Source of the DNA: Pseudalkalibacillus sp045920555
Lineage (GTDB): Bacteria > Bacillota > Bacilli > Bacillales > Fictibacillaceae
NCBI RefSeq assembly: GCF_045920555.1
Contig: NZ_CP174509.1
Span: 3,348,001 to 3,412,000, forward strand
Direction: 5' to 3'
DNA length: 64,000 nucleotides
Shown here: piece after piece, positions 24,744-32,206 of the stretch
Position numbering within the stretch: position 1 is the first letter of the stretch
Layout: each line of letters opens with the position of its first letter
Notes under the pieces: generated by a model
Told to the model about the DNA's origin: nothing
What the model saw: the letters and a program-made list of their open reading frames with translations, nothing else
Database searches by the model: none
Translations under genes and position numbers: made by a program

Positions 24744-24772
24744 CAGATATAGCATATAGGAGTTTAAAACAA

Positions 24773-24841
24773 TTAATAATACTTACAATCTTCAACAAAG
24801 TATACTCTTAATTGATCCATATCCAGTAGTTCTTTTTCCAT
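24773..24841 (-). CDS. Micro-ORF, 22 aa peptide
   Basis: ATG at 24841 reads MEKELLDMDQLRVYFVEDCKYY and then TAA. GGGAGAG lies about 5-10 bases upstream. The peptide is acidic, with one Cys and an aromatic end. A terminator lies 30 bases downstream, and the nearest other minus-strand gene on the right (YtxH-like, ending 25048) has its own terminator at 25006-25027, so this ORF would be a separate transcript. No family is recognised. The rest of the 24586-25047 gap shows nothing else. Confidence 0.4.
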   Translation of the reverse strand: MEKELLDMDQLRVYFVEDCKYY

Positions 24842-25002
24842 CTTCACTCTCCCGTAGTTCGTCTTTTATAGGCTTAAGCCTCATAATCCATTAAATTTAC
24901 TTTTATATTTTAGGACATACCATCCTGAAGATAATCTCGATACCAATTATTTCAAACCCCTGCTTTTAACTCAATCACTAATTTTTAATAAATGCCATAA
25001 TA

Positions 25003-25027
25003 AAAGACGCGTTTTAAGTAACGCGCC
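25003..25027 (-). terminator. Intrinsic terminator after the YtxH-like gene
   Basis: On the minus strand GGCGCGTT pairs with AACGCGTC (one mismatch or wobble), followed by TTTTATTA. Confidence 0.65.
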
Positions 25028-25047
25028 TTAATCGGTTGTCCTGATTA

Positions 25048-25353
25048 TTATTCTGGTTTTTCTGCCTTTTCTTTTGATGTGGCAACTTCCTTTTTTGCAT
25101 TAGATACAGCATCCTTTTTGAACTCATCCTCAATATTTTTAATGTTGATATATTGAGTTCTTCCATTGTTATACATGTCTTCTTTCTTACTATTATACTT
25201 TTCTTTCGACAGCATTAAAATCGATTTCCCAGTGCGAGTACTCTCTTTTTTCAAAAATAACATGACTCCACCTAAAAACCCTGTTATAAAACACGAACTG
25301 ACAATTCCCAATAATTTGAGGTTTCCGTAATTGTTTTTACCTTTTTTCATCAT
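25048..25353 (-). CDS. YtxH-like small membrane protein
   Basis: The protein has 101 residues: a basic start (MMKKGKNNYGN), one hydrophobic segment (about 13-34, LKLLGIVSSCFITGFLGGVMLF), then a long charged, Lys/Glu-rich, probably helical tail. This is the layout of YtxH general-stress proteins, which in Bacillus commonly sit beside a DUF948 (YtxG) gene, as here: it follows the DUF948 remnant by 3 bp. AGGAG lies nine bases before the first ATG. Its promoter was probably upstream of the truncated DUF948 gene, so expression may now depend on the inserted element. Confidence 0.65.
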   Translation of the reverse strand: MMKKGKNNYGNLKLLGIVSSCFITGFLGGVMLFLKKESTRTGKSILMLSKEKYNSKKEDMYNNGRTQYINIKNIEDEFKKDAVSNAKKEVATSKEKAEKPE

Positions 25354-25356
25354 TAA

Positions 25357-25701
25357 TCAATACTCCTGTTGTAAAGTTTTTTTAGCATTTCGTTTCTGTT
25401 TCCAATAATAACAGATTGCAAGTGCTCCGTACAAACCGCTCAAGTCCCGCTTACGGGTTATTTCCTTTCCTTCAGAGGTATTTTTCTTCACAGCGTTCGT
25501 TGCATCTACTAGTGATGAAGATAATTTTCTAGTAGTATCACCAATATCTCCGACAATATAAAATAAAGGGCTTAAAGCTCTTAATTTCTCATTTACATCT
25601 GCAAGAGTATCTTTGCTTGTATCAATTAACTCTCCAGTTTGCTTCGTCACTCTATCCAACTGTCCAGGTAATTGTTCCACAGTTTGATCGACACCCTTTA
25701 T
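25357..25701 (-). pseudogene. DUF948 (YtxG-like) gene, 5' end lost at the IS
   Basis: The frame ending in the YtxG-like C-terminus (LSPLFYIVGDIGDTTRKLSSSLVDA..., RKRDLSGLYGALAICYYWKQK) runs without a real start up to position 25701, reading IKGVDQTVEQLPGQLDRVTKQ, and stops exactly where the IS200/IS605-type element begins. The N-terminal membrane anchor and coiled-coil start expected of DUF948 proteins are missing. A GTG within the frame at 25680 is an unlikely start. The gene was beheaded by the insertion or by an associated deletion. Confidence 0.8.
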
Positions 25702-25851
25702 CGTTTACCGACAGAAGACTCCCACCTCAAGGAATGTGAAGGGCGTATCCCAATGAGTAGGTGGGAGATGAATGTCGGTTGGCGTTAGCCAAAGTGGACC
25801 TCGTTGTGTTAGAATAAGAACATACATTCCCTTCGGACGAGGTGGTCATTC

Positions 25852-26970
25852 ATGTTCGTCAAAAAAGCGTATAAGTTCCGGATCTATCCAAACAAAGAAC
25901 AGGAAACCTTAATCGCTAAAACCATTGGTTGTTCTCGTTTTGTATTTAATCATTTTTTAGCTCAATGGAACGATACCTACCGTGAAACAGGCAAAGGGTT
26001 ATCGTATAATACTTGCTCTTCTCAATTACCGCCATTAAAGAAAGAATTCGTTTGGTTGAAAGAAGTTGATAGTACTGCACTTCAATCCTCCCTCAAAAAC
26101 CTCGCTGATGCGTATACTCGATTCTTTAAAAAACAAAATCAGGCACCGCGGTTCAAATCGAAAAAGAACAACGTGCAGTCCTACACGACGAAACACACAA
26201 ACGGGAATATTGCGGTTATCGACAACAAGATCAAGTTACCTAAACTGGGCTTCGTTCGATTTGCTAAAAGTCGTGAGGTTGAAGGTCGTATCCTTCATGT
26301 GACGGTTCGACGTCATCCTACCGGAAAATATTTTGTATCCATCCTTGTTGAAACAGAGGTTGAAGCGTTACCTAAAACCGGTTCAGCTTTAGGGATCGAT
26401 GTTGGCCTCAAGGACTTTGCGATTTTGTCTGATGGAACAATACATAAGAATCACAACTATTTTCGCAAACTTGAAAAGAAATTAGCCAAAGCACAACGTA
26501 CGCTTTCAAGGCGTAAAAAGGGTTCTTCCAACTGGCATAAGCAACGGATAAAGGTTGCACGACTGCATGAGAAAATTACCAATGCAAGAATGGATGACTT
26601 GCATAAAATCTCGACCGGTATTGTCAAAAACCACGACATCATCGGTATAGAAGATTTACAAGTAAGGAATCTATTGAAAAACCACCATTTAGCCAAATCT
26701 ATCAGTGAGGTTAGTTGGTCGAAATTCCGTATGATGCTTGAATACAAAGCGAAGTGGTATGGCAAACAAGTAGTCATTGTCGCAAAAAATTTTCCCTCTA
26801 GTCAACTATGTTCAAAGTGCGGATACAAAAACAAAGATGTTAGAAATCTCGGATTGCGTAAATGGGATTGCCCTTCTTGCGGCGAACATCACGATCGAGA
26901 CATGAACGCAAGTATCAATATTCGTAATGAAGCATTACGATTAACCGCAGGAACTGCGGGGATAGCCTAA
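25852..26970 (+). CDS. tnpB: TnpB RNA-guided nuclease of the IS element
   Basis: The protein has 372 residues, full-length for the family. The N-terminal HTH region starts KKAYKFRIYPN. The RuvC catalytic triad is intact: D183 in GIDVGLKDF, E267 in GIEDLQ, and D350 in HDRDMNAS. The zinc ribbon has C320, C323, C340 and C343. It should be a functional omega-RNA-guided DNA endonuclease, the ancestor-type of Cas12. GAGGTGG lies upstream of the ATG. The start falls in the element's left part and the coding end runs into the right-end RNA segment. Confidence 0.96.
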   Translation: MFVKKAYKFRIYPNKEQETLIAKTIGCSRFVFNHFLAQWNDTYRETGKGLSYNTCSSQLPPLKKEFVWLKEVDSTALQSSLKNLADAYTRFFKKQNQAPRFKSKKNNVQSYTTKHTNGNIAVIDNKIKLPKLGFVRFAKSREVEGRILHVTVRRHPTGKYFVSILVETEVEALPKTGSALGIDVGLKDFAILSDGTIHKNHNYFRKLEKKLAKAQRTLSRRKKGSSNWHKQRIKVARLHEKITNARMDDLHKISTGIVKNHDIIGIEDLQVRNLLKNHHLAKSISEVSWSKFRMMLEYKAKWYGKQVVIVAKNFPSSQLCSKCGYKNKDVRNLGLRKWDCPSCGEHHDRDMNASINIRNEALRLTAGTAGIA

Positions 26971-27053
26971 TTAAGAACCGGCGGTTGCACTGGTGCTCTT
27001 AGGAATCTCCCACTTCAAACAGACCGTAAGGTCGTTAAGTGGCGAGAGGTTCA
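26950..27053 (+). ncRNA. Probable omega-RNA scaffold at the IS right end
   Basis: In TnpB elements the 3' end of tnpB plus the right end is processed to the guide RNA, and the guide is the flanking DNA. Here 26971-27053 holds GAACCGGCGGTTG, TCCCACTT...AAGTGG and GACCGTAAGGTC hairpins and ends at the element boundary. The guide would start at about 27054 (AGTAAGTAATTTTGG). The 5' limit within tnpB is not determinable. Confidence 0.5.
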
Positions 27054-27240
27054 AGTAAGTAATTTTGGTAACTATTCTGCAACTTATGGAAGTTTAGGTG
27101 GAATTATCGTCATGATGATCTGGTTCTTCTTAACTGGGTTGATTTTAATGGTTGGAGCAAAAATCAATGTAGTCAATCATAGAAGAAAACCCCTTCAGAA
27201 TCAAACTTCTCAACCAGGTGAAATGAATGTGACCCACTAA
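27054..27240 (+). pseudogene. YihY/BrkB family protein, C-terminal remnant
   Basis: Immediately right of the element a plus-strand frame without a start reads VSNFGNYSATYGSLGGIIVMM, then WFFLTGLILMVGAKINVVN and ends at 27240. This is the C-terminal transmembrane end of YihY/BrkB envelope proteins (the GNYSATYGSLGG motif is characteristic). Roughly the first 80 percent of the gene is absent. The DUF948 gene on the other side of the element points the opposite way, so both genes lost their 5' ends. A good terminator follows. Confidence 0.88.
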
Positions 27241-27265
27241 TTTCTCTTCATCTATGTTAAAAAAC

Positions 27266-27295
27266 AGGGGGTAATGGCTATCATTACCCCCTTTA
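27266..27295 (+). terminator. Terminator of the YihY remnant
   Basis: AGGGGGTAATG (27266-27276) and CATTACCCCCT (27282-27292) pair perfectly and are followed by TT. A second, weaker plus-strand hairpin AAGGCGT...ACGCCTTTTTTC lies at 27344-27373. Confidence 0.8.
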
Positions 27296-27388
27296 ACAAT
27301 GAAAACTTAAGAGTACTTTTTTTCATATCGAGATGAATTAATGAAGGCGTCCCGACAAAGAGTACGCCTTTTTTCAGTGCTTCAATTC

Positions 27389-28828
27389 TTAACTTGCTTT
27401 TTTAACAGTGACGACTTTTTTATCGAACTTTTTGGATTTTACTACCTTAGTTATGAACCATATGAGAACTGCAGTCCAGATAAATGCGCCAGCCACCATT
27501 GATGTCATGTACGGTAGAGCAAATCCTTCTGGGGCATAGAAAATATAAGTACTGACCACAGCTGTCATGAATAATGCCGGTATACTACAGATCCAATGAA
27601 ACTTTTGATGTTTGATCAGGTACATGGCTCCAGTCCAAAGCATGACAGTAGCAACTACCTGATTGGACCAGCCCACGTAACGCCAAAGAAAGCTGTAGTC
27701 CATTTGTGTCAGCAAAAAGGCAGGGACCGCTACAGGAATGACGAGTAGAGCGTTCGTCCATTTACCATCCCTTTTAAGAAACGGCTTGAGAAGATCGCCA
27801 AGCATCATACGGGACGACCTTAATGCTGTATCACCTGTCGTGATCGGCAAGATGATCACACCGAGGACAGCAAGGATGCCACCTAGCGTACCAAGTGTTG
27901 TAGTACTGATTTCATTGACGACTCCAGCAGGTCCACCTGAAGCAAGAGCTTCTTGGAGACCACTGGTACCCCCGAAGAAAGTCATGCCAGCCGCAGCCCA
28001 GATAAGAGTAATAATGCCTTCACTTATCATTGCACCGTAAAAGACTTTACGCCCTTCACTCTCCTTCTTGAGTGTTCGTGCAAGAATCGGACTTTGTGTA
28101 CTGTGGAAACCTGAAATAGCACCACAAGAGATCGTCACCATCAGGAGTGGCCATATCGGCAGTTCTTCTGGGTGAAAACTGCTTAACGTCAAGTTCGGAA
28201 CGGGATGATCAAAAAAGAACAATCCCACACCGATCGAAAGGGCCATGAAAATGAGAATTCCTCCAAAGATCGGGTAGACACGTCCAATGATTTTATTGAT
28301 AGGCAGTAATGTAGCTATCAAAAAATAGGTGAAGATGATAAGCAACGACACTATAAAACTGAGTGGTGTGATTTCAGCCATCAGCTGAGCAGGTCCTGCA
28401 GTAAAGGCTGCTGCTACAAGAACCATTAGTCCAATGGAGAGCAGGTTGATCATAGATTGCACTGGTTTGCCCAGGTATTTACCAACAATTGTTGGAAATT
28501 GAGCACCATTATGTCTAAGTGAAAGCATACCAGAAAAATAATCATGTACAGCACCTGCGAAAATACTGCCGATGACGATCCAAATGAATGCCACAGGACC
28601 ATACAATGCACCTAAGATAGCCCCAAATATAGGGCCAAGGCCTGCGATGTTAAGCAGTTGAATGAGGCTCGCTTTCCACCAGCTCATCGGTGTGTAGTCA
28701 AACCCGTCATTATTGGTGTAAGCGGGTGTTTGGTTCTGGTCGTTGATACCAAAAATTCGTTCAACCACCTTTGCATAGAAAAAATAACCTAGAAGTAAAA
28801 ACATGATGGATGCAAGAAATGTAACCAT
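27389..28828 (-). CDS. cstA: CstA-family carbon starvation / pyruvate transporter
   Basis: The 479-residue integral membrane protein has a dozen or more hydrophobic segments. Family markers are NDGFDYTPMSWWKASLIQLLNIAGLGPIFGA in the first quarter, VHDYFSGMLSLRHNG, SCGAISGFHSTQSPILART and TGDTALRSSRMMLGD. It is a short-form CstA, about 480 residues compared with about 700 in E. coli. The family imports peptides or pyruvate under carbon limitation. The ATG at 28828 is chosen, with GAAGGGAGG upstream; the open frame reaches an upstream TTG. It is monocistronic. A TGAAACGCTTACA block about 115 bases upstream only loosely resembles a catabolite-response site. Confidence 0.92.
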   Translation of the reverse strand: MVTFLASIMFLLLGYFFYAKVVERIFGINDQNQTPAYTNNDGFDYTPMSWWKASLIQLLNIAGLGPIFGAILGALYGPVAFIWIVIGSIFAGAVHDYFSGMLSLRHNGAQFPTIVGKYLGKPVQSMINLLSIGLMVLVAAAFTAGPAQLMAEITPLSFIVSLLIIFTYFLIATLLPINKIIGRVYPIFGGILIFMALSIGVGLFFFDHPVPNLTLSSFHPEELPIWPLLMVTISCGAISGFHSTQSPILARTLKKESEGRKVFYGAMISEGIITLIWAAAGMTFFGGTSGLQEALASGGPAGVVNEISTTTLGTLGGILAVLGVIILPITTGDTALRSSRMMLGDLLKPFLKRDGKWTNALLVIPVAVPAFLLTQMDYSFLWRYVGWSNQVVATVMLWTGAMYLIKHQKFHWICSIPALFMTAVVSTYIFYAPEGFALPYMTSMVAGAFIWTAVLIWFITKVVKSKKFDKKVVTVKKAS

Positions 28829-29169
28829 CGCGAAGCCTCCCTTCAAAATGAATGATAGAGAGTATTTTATACGGATTTTTGTCGAATGACAACAGGTTTT
28901 CTGAAAATTTTCTTTATTGCCATGATTTTTTCAATTATGAAACGCTTACATTTTAAAAGAGTAGATTTTTTACGAAAAATCTTCATAAAAATGACAATTT
29001 CATACTTAAAGATCCTAACCTGACTCTGAACGATCGTCTGTAAAATCGGCCACCAATAGGAGAATTGAAGTCAAGATAATTGCCCAATTAATGCTACACA
29101 TAATGCCCAGTTCTGCATATAGTGGCATATCGAATCATATCATCATCCATCGAAAAGGGGATTGTAAGC
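28829..29169. other. Divergent intergenic region, 341 bp
   Basis: This A+T-rich gap separates the minus-strand cstA from the plus-strand 173-residue gene and should hold both promoters. On the plus strand GCATATAGTGGCATATCG (about 29116-29133) has sporulation-promoter flavour (CATA-type -10) but no matching -35 I would defend. No gene is seen in it. Confidence 0.5.
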
Positions 29170-29691
29170 ATGTATCATAACCATCCACGCCAATTGCCTA
29201 TTGGATCGATTGTTCCAGGAATTGGTGGTCTAGGAGGTTTAGGAGTACCTAGTCTTTTGCCTGGTCAATTGACCCTACAACAACAACAGCAAGTCCAACA
29301 GATTCTGCCGACGCTTTCTCGACCTGCATCTTTGCCACCACAGCATCTGGTAAATCTTTTCACTACTTTGTCAGCGTTTCCTCAATCCCAACTCCAATAT
29401 CTACTTGGACAGCAGCCGCAAAGCCCTACACAAATTTACTCTCTGCTCGGTTTACAGCCGCGTCCATACTCTGACTCAACGAATTATTCCAAAAGAGATG
29501 GGAGAGTAAACGGAATCTGGTTTTGCCAGGGCAAATGGACATTGATTTTTTATCAAACACCATTCGGAGGAATCGGCATCGCTCTTGCGTGGGTAGCATT
29601 CGTAAACTTCTTCATTACAATTGGCTTTTGTTACCCGACATTCAATCCATGCTTCTTCTATACACCTCAAATATTCCTCGCACTGTGTTAG
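29170..29691 (+). CDS. Hypothetical Gln/Pro-rich protein (173 aa)
   Basis: The start is at 29170 (MYHNHPRQLPIG), eight bases after AAAAGGGGA. Residues about 15-35 are Gly/Pro/Leu-rich (GIGGLGGLGVPSLLPGQ), then comes a Gln-rich stretch (LQQQQQVQQ), then a LxxL-rich mid-part. The C-terminal 45 residues are strongly hydrophobic and aromatic with three Cys (GFCYPTFNPCFFYTPQIF). It resembles insoluble spore-coat or morphogenetic proteins in composition, but I do not recognise a family. It is monocistronic, with a strong terminator shared with parC. Confidence 0.6.
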   Translation: MYHNHPRQLPIGSIVPGIGGLGGLGVPSLLPGQLTLQQQQQVQQILPTLSRPASLPPQHLVNLFTTLSAFPQSQLQYLLGQQPQSPTQIYSLLGLQPRPYSDSTNYSKRDGRVNGIWFCQGKWTLIFYQTPFGGIGIALAWVAFVNFFITIGFCYPTFNPCFFYTPQIFLALC

Positions 29692-29725
29692 TAGTTACCT
29701 GAATATCTGTTGATAAATAATAGGC

Positions 29726-29765
29726 AAAAAAGTAGAAGGTTGGACTTCTCCAACCTTCTACTTTT
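29726..29765. terminator. Bidirectional terminator (hypothetical gene / parC)
   Basis: AGTAGAAGGTTGGA and TCCAACCTTCTACT form a perfect 14-bp stem flanked by A and T runs on both sides. Confidence 0.92.
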
Positions 29766-29770
29766 TCATG

Positions 29771-32203
29771 TCAGTCTTCTTCTTTTACTCGTTTCCAGGC
29801 GTCTACAATTTGACCTTCTGTTGTTACGTCTATGACAAAGGATCCGTTGTTATATCGGTCTGCAGCACGGAGCTGGTTTGGATCGACGACTTCTTCTTTC
29901 CCTTTTTCAGCCTCAATCCAGACGAGGTTCGTTTCATTTACAGGTAGTGCTTGGATGATCCGATGCGGATTCGACTTAAGTTCACGCAGCATAATAACAC
30001 CACGCTTCGCTCTTGAAGTACGCTCGAATTCACTTTCCAACCGCATTTTCTTAACCGCACCACGATTCGTGACGACGACGATTTCTGTACGTTCTTCTTT
30101 CTCTTTTACAAATCCGCTTACGACAAAATCATCGTCCTTCAGATTGATTGCTTTCACTCCAGCAGCACGCTGGCCGACGACACTAACTTCTTCTTCCTCA
30201 TACCAAAGTCCATATCCTAGATTAGTGGCAATGAAAACATCTTTCTTACCATCTGTAACATAGACATCGACAAGCTCATCTTCCTTCTTCAATTTCAATG
30301 CCATCAACGGCTTGGAATAACGCTGGGCTTTATAATTCGAAAGCTCTGTTCTCTTGACCATTCCATTTTTCGTAAAGAACAACAGATACTCATCTGCCTT
30401 GAATTCTTCGATGACCATTGCTTCTACAACACTTTCATCTCGATCGATCGAGACGATGTTCGTAACATGCTGCCCGGCATCCTTCCAGCGTATATCTGGC
30501 AATTCATGGACTGGAATATGGAGATAGTTCCCTTTATTTGTGAAAATGAGCATGGTATTGGTCGTATTTCCGTTGAAAATCTTCAAGACACGGTCGGTAT
30601 CTTTCATCCCTGGCGGTTCACCATTTGAAGCAGAATAGGATCGCGGGCTCGTACGCTTGACGTATCCTTCATTCGTCACTGAAATGACAACATCTTCAGA
30701 TGGTATCATCACTTCAAGGTTGATCTTGATTTCTTGAATTTCTGCTTCGATGACAGAACGACGTTTATCTGCGTAAGTCTTCTTCACTCGTGCGAGTTCT
30801 TTTTTTATGACGGTAAGCAATTTGCGATCGCTGTTCAAGATCGCAAGTAGTTCTTTGATTTGCTTTTCAAGATCTTCTGCTTCTTTTTCTAAAGTCTTGA
30901 TATCAGTATTCGTTAATCGATAAAGCTGTAACGTAACGATTGCTTCTGCTTGTGCTTCCGTAAACGCATACTGTCCGATCAAATTGTTCTTCGCATCTTT
31001 CTTGTCTTTTGATGCTCGGATCGTCGCGATAACTTCATCTAAAATCGAAATGGCTTTGATCAATCCTTCAACTACATGTTGACGGTCTTGAGCCTTTTTC
31101 AATTCATACTTAGAACGGTTTGTCACCACTTCACGCTGATGCTGGATATATGCATCGATCAGCTTTTTAAGTCCCATTAATTGCGGAGTCCGGTTGTGGA
31201 TCGCGACCATATTAAAGTTATACGAAATCTGCAAATCCGTATTTTTGAATAGATAGTTCAATACCCCTTGGGAATCTGCTTCTTTCTTTAATTCAACAAC
31301 AATACGTAAGCCTGTTCGATCCGTTTCATCACGCACTTCCGAGATGCCATCGACTTTTTTATCGATACGCAGCTCATCCATCCGTTTCACGAGGTTTGCT
31401 TTATTTACTTCATACGGGATTTCTGTAATGACGATCTGTTGCCGTCCACCTCGTTGATCCTCGATCTCTGTTTTCGCGCGGATGACGATCTTACCTTTCC
31501 CTGTTTCATACGCTTGCCTGATGCCATCAACACCTTGGATAATGCCCCCAGTCGGGAAGTCAGGACCTTTGATGACAGACATCAATTCATCGACAGTGCT
31601 TTCTGGTTTATCGATTTGCATCGTGACGGCATCGATCACTTCTCCCAGATGGTGCGGAGGAATTTCGGTGGCATATCCGGAAGAAATGCCTGTCGACCCG
31701 TTCACAAGCAAGCTTGGGAACAATGCTGGAAGAACAACAGGCTCTTCTTGGGTATCGTCGAAGTTCGGTGTGAAGTCGACTGTCTTTTTATCGATGTCAC
31801 GAAGCAATTCAGATGCGATCGGGGAAAGGCGTGCCTCAGTATAACGCATTGCAGCAGGCGGATCCCCGTCGATACTACCGTTGTTCCCGTGCATCTCTAT
31901 TAATACATTCCGTACTTTCCAATCCTGACTTAAACGCACCATTGCATCGTATACGGACGTATCGCCGTGTGGATGGTAGTTGCCGATGACATTACCGACG
32001 GTTTTAGCTGATTTACGGAATGGTTTGTCTGATACATTTCCATCCTGGTACATAGCGTATAGAATCCGCCTCTGTACAGGCTTCAGTCCATCACGTACAT
32101 CAGGTAAGGCACGTTCTTGGATGATGTATTTACTGTATCGGCCGAAACGGTCGCCGATGATATCTTCTAATGGTAAATCCAAGTATTTCTCTGCATTCGT
32201 CAA
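29771..32203 (-). CDS. parC: Topoisomerase IV subunit A
   Basis: The protein has 810 residues. The DNA-cleaving tyrosine is Y121 in AMRYTEARLS. The winged-helix region with HPHGDTSVYDAM follows, then the breakage-reunion domain and C-terminal beta-propeller blades (VVTNRGAVKKM, FTNKGNYLH, FTKNGMVKR). With ParE it decatenates chromosomes. At the two main quinolone-contact positions, where staphylococcal GrlA has Ser80 and Glu84, this protein has Thr and Asp. The start is 3 bp after the parE stop, so the two are co-translated. Confidence 0.96.
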   Translation of the reverse strand: MTNAEKYLDLPLEDIIGDRFGRYSKYIIQERALPDVRDGLKPVQRRILYAMYQDGNVSDKPFRKSAKTVGNVIGNYHPHGDTSVYDAMVRLSQDWKVRNVLIEMHGNNGSIDGDPPAAMRYTEARLSPIASELLRDIDKKTVDFTPNFDDTQEEPVVLPALFPSLLVNGSTGISSGYATEIPPHHLGEVIDAVTMQIDKPESTVDELMSVIKGPDFPTGGIIQGVDGIRQAYETGKGKIVIRAKTEIEDQRGGRQQIVITEIPYEVNKANLVKRMDELRIDKKVDGISEVRDETDRTGLRIVVELKKEADSQGVLNYLFKNTDLQISYNFNMVAIHNRTPQLMGLKKLIDAYIQHQREVVTNRSKYELKKAQDRQHVVEGLIKAISILDEVIATIRASKDKKDAKNNLIGQYAFTEAQAEAIVTLQLYRLTNTDIKTLEKEAEDLEKQIKELLAILNSDRKLLTVIKKELARVKKTYADKRRSVIEAEIQEIKINLEVMIPSEDVVISVTNEGYVKRTSPRSYSASNGEPPGMKDTDRVLKIFNGNTTNTMLIFTNKGNYLHIPVHELPDIRWKDAGQHVTNIVSIDRDESVVEAMVIEEFKADEYLLFFTKNGMVKRTELSNYKAQRYSKPLMALKLKKEDELVDVYVTDGKKDVFIATNLGYGLWYEEEEVSVVGQRAAGVKAINLKDDDFVVSGFVKEKEERTEIVVVTNRGAVKKMRLESEFERTSRAKRGVIMLRELKSNPHRIIQALPVNETNLVWIEAEKGKEEVVDPNQLRAADRYNNGSFVIDVTTEGQIVDAWKRVKEED

Positions 32204-32206
32204 ATC

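Larger units (their letters stand above)
25702..27053 (+). mobile_element. IS200/IS605-type element with tnpB only
   Basis: About 1.35 kb. The left boundary follows TTTAT (25697-25701), a target-adjacent motif known for this class. The left end holds a hairpin CTCCCACCT...AGGTGGGAG near 25729-25771. The right end has TCCCACTT...AAGTGG enclosing GACCGTAAGGTC and ends near GAGAGGTTCA at 27053. No tnpA (Y1 transposase) gene is present, so it needs TnpA in trans. Ends are estimated from where flanking protein frames resume, to within a few bases. There is no target duplication, as expected. The two flanks belong to different genes. Confidence 0.85.

Noticed and set aside
28931..28955. Possible CcpA catabolite site (TGAAACGCTTACA) upstream of cstA
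   Set aside because: One base short of the cre spacing, and three mismatches when aligned on the central CG.
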